From Chrysogorgia sp. JL179-B06 (taxonomy: Eukaryota > Cnidaria > Anthozoa > Scleralcyonacea > Chrysogorgiidae): 64,000 bases of DNA. Location of the stretch: positions 674,001 through 738,000 of the forward strand of contig JAYKKM010000349.1 in the NCBI GenBank assembly GCA_035772405.1, given 5' to 3'. How positions within the stretch are numbered: position 1 is the first letter of the stretch; each line of letters opens with the position of its first letter. Of the stretch, positions 58,411 through 64,000 are shown in pieces. The position numbers and the translations under genes were made by a program. Under the pieces are notes generated by a model. It saw only the letters and a list, made by a program, of their open reading frames with translations. It was not told the origin of the DNA and made no database searches.

Positions 58411-58599
58411 AACACGCCATCACCAATGTCGCCTTGGATATAACCACTATTGATAGAATTCTGTCCATTCGCCATCTCAGTACCTCTGGCGTAGCTTACA
58501 AATATCTTGAGAAGACTAAGGGGTTGAAACGTCAGCCCGGTTTGGGGGGCTGGGATTTAAACCCGGCCTTGCGAATACATTTTTATTACATGAAGACAC

Positions 58600-58935
58600 T
58601 GATCTAGAAAGAAGACTGGATCGAGTAACCTATTGTCCTCCGATGCCAGAAAATGAAGCCCGAAGAATTTGACAGGCGCAATGACTAAGGGACCAAAGTC
58701 GCAGTATTAAATCTGCAGGCAGGTCACGAATCGTTTTGCCCAGTAATTTGAAAAATGTCTTCTGGTCCTCTTTATAGTAAAATTATTTTATTTTGTGGGT
58801 GGTAAGAGCACATAATAAAACAAAAAACCTCGTAGGATCCTCCGTTGGAGGTCCCTTAGTAATGGCGGACTTCCGGCTTCATTTCTGAACAATAGTTGCT
58901 CGATCCAGTCTTCTTTCGAGATCAGTGATCTCAAG
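58600..58935. mobile_element. Foldback copy of the 28.3-kb repeat
   Basis: CACTGATCT...GACTGGATCGAG at the left is matched by CTCGATCCAGTC...AGATCAGTG at the right. The interior carries the AGGACCAGAAGACATTT-type word in inverse orientation. Confidence 0.65.
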
Positions 58936-59264
58936 AAATGTTCAAAGGGCTGCTACTGTGATGGAAAATTGTGTGGCGATCCCCCCCCCCCCCTGAAATC
59001 ATAGTCCAACACCAAATAAGTACAGCAAAATAATAAATTCAAGGCTGTAAACTTGGAGCTTCTTTTTACAAATGACAACGCGCATTTGGAATCCGTAGAC
59101 GGTCGGGTAGCATCTTTGGACTTTTTTACGCGCGACTATTTTTTTGATAATATTCTAAACCAAACCCTAAAACTAATCCTAACCCTAACCCTATTAAAAA
59201 GAAAAAAAGTAAAGTAAAAATTTAAAAAAATATGGAAAAAATCATACTCATCCAACACTCGAAC

Positions 59265-59335
59265 CCCGACCTCACAAGTAAAAGACAATGGACACAAACC
59301 ACTCAGCTATGCAAGCGAACTGATAATCAATATTT
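59265..59335 (-). repeat. tRNA-like SINE head, minus strand
   Basis: On the minus strand GCATAGCTGAGTGGTT (A box) and GGGGTTCGAGTGTT (B box) are spaced about 40 bp. Preceded by A/T-rich sequence. No proper acceptor stem. Confidence 0.4.
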
Positions 59336-59996
59336 ATGTAATCCCATTGTAAGTGAACCATATGCATAACAAAAAGATGCTACCGACCACTAAAGATGCT
59401 ACCGACCGTCTACGGATTCCAAATTAGCAATGGCGACAAACCATTAATGGCGGCCATGCAAAACAGTCCTGTTTGAGAAAATATGCTCAAAATTTCGCAG
59501 CCTGAAATTCAATATTTCACTTTAATATGAAGTGAATGGAGTGGTTGTTCAATAGTCGCAAGCACATTTTCATTGCAGTAGACTAAAGTGCTTTGTTGTA
59601 GATAAATCCGGACAAATACTGGTCAATCCACCACCAAGAGAAAAATATGGCGACTCGGCATAAACATATGCTCAAAATATTTGTTGGAAAACTTTAAAAA
59701 AAATTTTGAATTCGTATTTTGTGGGCGCCGCCATCTTGGATATATATGATGACTGTAGTCCTTGTAACCCGTTCAGTACTAGTTCGCTCATCTTTTTTTC
59801 AGTGCGTTGGATTGCAGGGTGTAAACCCAAGGTTTTTTATTTTTATACTTGACAATTAGATTATGAGATTGAAAATTCGATGAGGTGTAGCTATCGAAGG
59901 CGAGGCTCGAGTTAAGGTAGGCAATGGGGGTATCCGCGGTATCGCCTTATAAAAAACTTCGCATTCCACCCCCTATTATATTATTTATCAATTTAA

Positions 59997-60544
59997 TGTG
60001 CCTAAGAAACGAAAAATTTTTTGACCCATTTTGGTACTTCTTGATGCGCTGAATCTTATGGTGGTATCGGTTTTTCAATCACGACAAAGGAAAGTGCTTT
60101 ATTTTTTATATAAAAGTGGGAAAATTACACCAATTTTTCCCACCTCATCGCGCGGTCAAATCACCTCTTTGACGTCACACGTTAGAGTCGGCATAGATTC
60201 TAGAGATGAAAAAATCATTAATGATCTCGCTTTCCGAGGAGGAAGTTAACTCTAACACAAACATCAGTAATATTTCCACAGCTAAGCATTCAAGCGCCAC
60301 AAAAAACATATCGATATTATCGACGACTCTGACGTGTGATGTCACTAGATTGCTGCTTTCGGTCCCAGACTCTGGAAATTTTTCTATCAAAATAGCGATG
60401 TTTGAACGTCGATAAAAGCACTTTCCCGTTCCGTGATTGAAAAACCGATAGCACCATAATATCCAGTGCGTCACGAAGTACCAAAGTGGGTCATAAGTCA
60501 TAACCAAAGTTGGTCAGAGTTGAATTTTTCGTTTCTTATGCACT
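59997..60544. mobile_element. TTAA foldback MITE (TGTGCCTAAGAAACG family)
   Basis: Left TTAA-TGTGCCTAAGAAACG and right CGTTTCTTATGCACT-TTAA. The arms match for about 250 bp (CAAAGGAAAGTGCTTTA/TAAAAGCACTTTCC). Confidence 0.75.
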
Positions 60545-60655
60545 TTAAAGCTAATTAATCATAGAAGATGATTATGAAATCTAATTTCACGAAAAACATT
60601 TTGGTCAACTGTTTTATTTACCAAAAGAAAAATTAACTGTTGACTTGGGAAGTTT

Positions 60656-61050
60656 AAAGTGCTTGTGAAATGAAAATTAAGTTTGTTTTAGCTGAATGCA
60701 CTCCATAAATGATTATTGTAATTGAAAATGGTAATTGGTTCTTTCATATCTCGCGTAGTTCTTGAGATATTTAGACTTTTGTGATATGCAAATGAAATAA
60801 CCTATGACGTTAAGATGTTTCTACATTTTTAGAAAATCAAGTATATATCTTTGAGATTATTCGACGAAATCAGTTGAAACTTTACACAGTACGACACTTC
60901 GTGGCACCTAATATCATTACATTGAAATAGCGATCGCAAATTAATTTACTATTTCTAATTTCTTGATTTTATAAAAATGTAGAAAGATCTTGACATAAGT
61001 CTAAATATCTCAAGAACGACGGGAGATATGAAAGAGATATTGTTGTATTC
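60656..61050 (+). mobile_element. Truncated TTAA-type MITE
   Basis: Starts TTTAAAGTGCTTGTGAAATG and contains the subterminal words GAAAATTAAGTTTGTTTTAG and TTCTTGAGATATTTAGAC shared with other MITEs here. A matching right terminus is not found. Confidence 0.5.
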
Positions 61051-61224
61051 TACGATACAGTATCTACCATAACGTGTCGGCAATTTTTGATGTTTAATAT
61101 TTCCGATCGTATCGCGTTTTGAATTGGGAAGATGTAAAATTTATCGAAAAAATTTATCCAAATCATTTAATGAAAAATTAACAAAACTGTATTTCAAAAA
61201 TCGTTGACACGTTTTTGTAGAGTA

Positions 61225-61420
61225 ATTTATCAGAGAATACAACAGTCTGTATCAACTTCGAAACCACAAATTGAACTACAAAGGACTTTATACTTCACAA
61301 GCCAACATAATTATTTTTTCTTTTGGTAAATAAAACAATTTGCCAAAATGTTTTTCGTAAAATTAGATTTCATAACCGTGTTCTATTATAATTAGCTTAA
61401 ATTGATATATGGTATATGGT
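61225..61420 (+). repeat. Empty-site copy of the sequence hosting the 8.4-kb element
   Basis: TCAGAGAATACAACAGTCTG runs straight into ATCAACTTCGAAACCACAAA and TTGATATATGG, whereas at 8411-9550 the same flanks are separated by about 1 kb. Confidence 0.7.
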
Positions 61421-62124
61421 GATCTCATTAATGGGGCCTCAATGAGACGATACTAGATAACCCTATTACTACCTTAACTATCGCCTCATATAGAAAGTTC
61501 GTGTGAGTTATCTAATTGTTTTAGTAGCGAGTGGCGTAGCCAATCAGATGTAGTATATTTGCATTGGATTACTAGTAAGTATCTACTTCGTAAAGATGGT
61601 TAGAAGACTAAGACATTGGTCAAACGACGATGAAAGTCGATAGACAAGGGTTTCTATGAGAGTTGCCGTCGCTTCCGTCTCAATGAACTCCCATCAACTT
61701 TGAACTTGTTGGAATGTCGAGATAAGCTAATTGATATAATATAATAATTGATAGATAAGAGTATTGTCTGTGCAGACATTAGACTTGATGACAGAAGTGT
61801 TGTGCTGAGTTGACAGTTTAGGCTCATAGTGTCATCAGCACGAAGTGAAATTACGGAAGTCCGACCTCCTATGCACACTATTTCGGTAGTAAATCAATCT
61901 TTTGGAGTATTAGACTTGATAGGAGTTCGTGAACATTCAGATCTCGTTCGAGCGAGGCAGCCGAAACAACTCTCGTAGAAATTCATCGTCTCCCATGCTC
62001 GCTTGGTTAGGCCCTCGCTAATGTTTCACCAAAATGTTTTCAATCAATGTTATTTAATGGTTAGCGTAGCGTGGCGGCTAACCTCTCATGTCATGTGTTA
62101 CATCCACCTCTTTTTACCACTTTA
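61421..62124. other. Stretch without recognised gene
   Basis: A possible decayed Penelope-like terminus near 61860-61925 (CACTATTTCGG word also seen at 21640). No gene. Confidence 0.35.
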
Positions 62125-62658
62125 GGGCCGGTCATTATTTATGGTCGGGGTGGGGGCGAAGAGAAATAGATTTGGTGTTGACAAAACATTTTTACCCAAC
62201 CAAATTAAGATCAGAGATTTAACCGTCCCAACCATTTATGAGTAAAGAAAATCTTTTACCCAACCCAAGTCCAAGAAGAAAAAAGTTAGATAAAGCCCAA
62301 TTCCCAGCATATCGTCGATACAAGTTTTAATAACAAACCCAAATAGATATACAGACAGATCCTACTGCAACTTTCAGATTATTATCTCCTGATACAGAGC
62401 AGGAATCCCCCAAAAAACAAGGAGTGGAATACAATAACAAAAGCGAATGTACAATGATTACTAAGGAGAACTGATGATGAGATTCCAATTTTAAATGATG
62501 AACTGTTAAATTTTTATGTAAATAGTTCTGAAAATTTTGCTACCCAACCCTTCAAAGAAGTGATTTTTTTTTACCCAACCATTTAGGTCTTCGAATTTTC
62601 AGTTACCCGAACCATTTTCTCTTCGGCCCCCACCCCGGCCATAAACAATGACAGGCTC
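62125..62658. mobile_element. MITE with GGGCCGGTCATT termini
   Basis: GGGCCGGTCATTATTTATGG and CCATAAACAATGACAGGCTC, continued by GGGGTGGGGGC/GCCCCCACCCC, form inverted termini of about 34 bp flanked by TTA on both sides. The interior has repeated TTTACCCAACC words. Confidence 0.7.
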
Positions 62659-63119
62659 TTACTAAACCTATAGTAAACCTATGCTAAACCTATGCTAACG
62701 TGTTTTTTTTATATTAGTTACCATATTCCCAGAATTTGGTACCAGCCAGCTAGAGCATGTATGTTTAGCATATAATATCAGACAAAGTAGTTTTTATTAT
62801 AACAAAATAGCCAACAGGCCAGCAATTGGGCTGTTTAAATAAACACCTCGATATTCCAGCTATCGTACCCGATAGTATTTTGATTACGCTCTTTGTAAGA
62901 GCTGCTATAGTTCCTTAGATGATTCGAATTGTTGTCACACAAATTACTTGTAATGTATCGTAATTTAATTTTTAAGAGACTTTCGGTAAAGAAAGTTTTC
63001 ATCCAGTTTTGATCAATTAAAAAGGTCAGCATTAGTATAGCTGTTCTACAATATATACAAGTATAGTTGTATATTTGGGCTCTTACTTTGTGTACCGGAC
63101 ACAGAAATGTAGCACTGTA

Positions 63120-63434
63120 CAGGGTGTATAAAAAAACGCAACCTCGGAATTTCCCAAGAAATCCACTTTGTTTTTATTAGCACAAAAGATTTTAGGCCTC
63201 TGGGAATTTAACTGTTGTTGATACTTGTAAACTAAACAACTTTCCATTAAATAAATGCATAAATTTCGATTCAATTCTGCTTTACGTGCTCGAGTTTATA
63301 GTAATTAGACAGTTATGCCCCTGGAATACGATTACAAGCTATTTTAAATTCCCAGGGGCGAAAATCTTTTGTGTTTAAGAACACAGTGGATTTCTTGGGA
63401 AATTCAGAGGTTGCGCTTTTTTTTATACACCCTG
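63120..63434. mobile_element. TA-flanked mariner-like MITE
   Basis: CAGGGTGTATAAAAAAACGC and GCGCTTTTTTTTATACACCCTG are inverted termini flanked by TA. The arms extend inward (TTTCCCAAGAAATCCACT/GTGGATTTCTTGGGAAA). Confidence 0.8.
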
Positions 63435-63475
63435 TACGTCTGTATACAGTGTGTATAATCAATAAAAACTGAACT

Positions 63476-63607
63476 CCATATGGTCGCTACGCTGTCTTTA
63501 CGGTCGCGGAAGTGAAGCAGTGAAGCGTGTTTCTTTTGTCATAACAAAAGAAACACGCTTCACTGCTTCACTTCTGCGACCGTAAAGACAGCGTAGCGAC
63601 CATATGG
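63476..63607. repeat. Near-perfect 132-bp palindrome
   Basis: CCATATGGTCGCTACGCTGT and ACAGCGTAGCGACCATATGG bound arms of about 63 bp with a centre of about 5 bp near 63541. A single mismatch was seen by eye. Confidence 0.85.
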
Positions 63608-63617
63608 AAACCAGGCT

Positions 63618-63838
63618 TAACGATCTTATACTCCTGGGAAATGAAAAACACGGTGATCTTAATACACCTGGAAAATTAAGATAACTTGTAAACGTATGAA
63701 GGAGCATAACTGCAAAGAAACGTTAATATATTTAACATGTTTCTTTGCAGTTATGCTCCTTCATACGATTATAAGTTATCTAAATTTCCCAGGTGTATTA
63801 AGACCGTGTTTTTAATTTCCCAGGAGTATAAGACCGTT
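63618..63838. repeat. Palindrome of about 220 bp
   Basis: CTTATACTCCTGGGAAATG and AATTTCCCAGGAGTATAAG at the ends, and GTATGAAGGAGCATAACTGC/GCAGTTATGCTCCTTCATAC inside. Confidence 0.8.
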
Positions 63839-63873
63839 TTCTAAGGGTTCAGTTGTTTTTTATACACACTGTA

Positions 63874-63988
63874 GAACTGCCTCGTTCTTTAAAAAATCCA
63901 GTTTATTTTTGTCCTGGAATTGTGCAATTCATGAATTAAACCTATCCTAGATAAAATAAAATGGATTTGATAAAGAACGAGGCAGTTC
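63874..63988. mobile_element. 115-bp TA-flanked MITE
   Basis: GAACTGCCTCGTTCTTTA and TAAAGAACGAGGCAGTTC are perfect inverted termini with TA on both sides. Confidence 0.75.
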
Positions 63989-64000
63989 TATACAGTGCTA

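Overview
This is metazoan genomic DNA. It is AT-rich, has long introns with GT/AG splice sites and no operon organisation, and is dominated by transposable elements, foldback elements and satellites. The mix of CR1/L2-type LINE fragments, a GIY-YIG Penelope-like element, TTAA-flanked foldback MITEs and a receptor gene keeping the ancestral exon pattern suggests an aquatic invertebrate, possibly a cnidarian. That assignment is inference; nothing in the window proves the species.

Two genes can be assembled exon by exon, both on the + strand. The first (coding exons 14828-37462, 8 exons, 560 codons plus stop) is a complete nicotinic-acetylcholine-receptor-like Cys-loop channel subunit. It has a signal peptide, a full aromatic box, a vicinal-Cys loop C (alpha type), a 13-residue Cys-loop, a cation-type GER motif before M2, an unusual Val at M2 9' and Lys at 16', a long M3-M4 loop and M4. 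The second (45202-57305, 3 exons, 749 codons plus stop) is a composite RNA-decay protein. It joins N4BP1/KHNYN-type KH-like repeats, a UBA-like helical domain, a NYN/PIN ribonuclease domain with all the expected acidic residues, and a ZC3H12 (Regnase)-type CCCH finger. No sequence links the two genes functionally.

Layout: 0-0.7 kb, decayed LINE; 1.8-5.8 kb, 21-bp satellite; 7.3-8.1 kb, LINE ends; 8.4-9.4 kb, element carrying a 28-bp satellite; 9.7-14.7 kb, foldback MITEs, a hammerhead-like motif and tRNA-Ala-derived SINEs; 14.8-37.5 kb, receptor gene, whose introns hold a Penelope-like element split by a LINE, several hammerhead-ribozyme-like motifs, TTAA MITEs, the 28-bp satellite in inverse orientation and a 1-kb polypyrimidine tract; 38.3-44.9 kb, repeats including a 2.8-kb second 21-bp satellite; 45.2-57.3 kb, ribonuclease gene with a 9.8-kb intron; 57.9-64 kb, foldback elements ending in a run of four palindromes.

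The most interesting signals are: (i) complete type-I hammerhead architectures, one 60 bp downstream of the Penelope-like ORF and two facing each other in a 170-bp palindrome; (ii) the altered pore residues of the receptor; (iii) the KH + NYN + CCCH composite; and (iv) insertions that can be read against empty sites within the same window.
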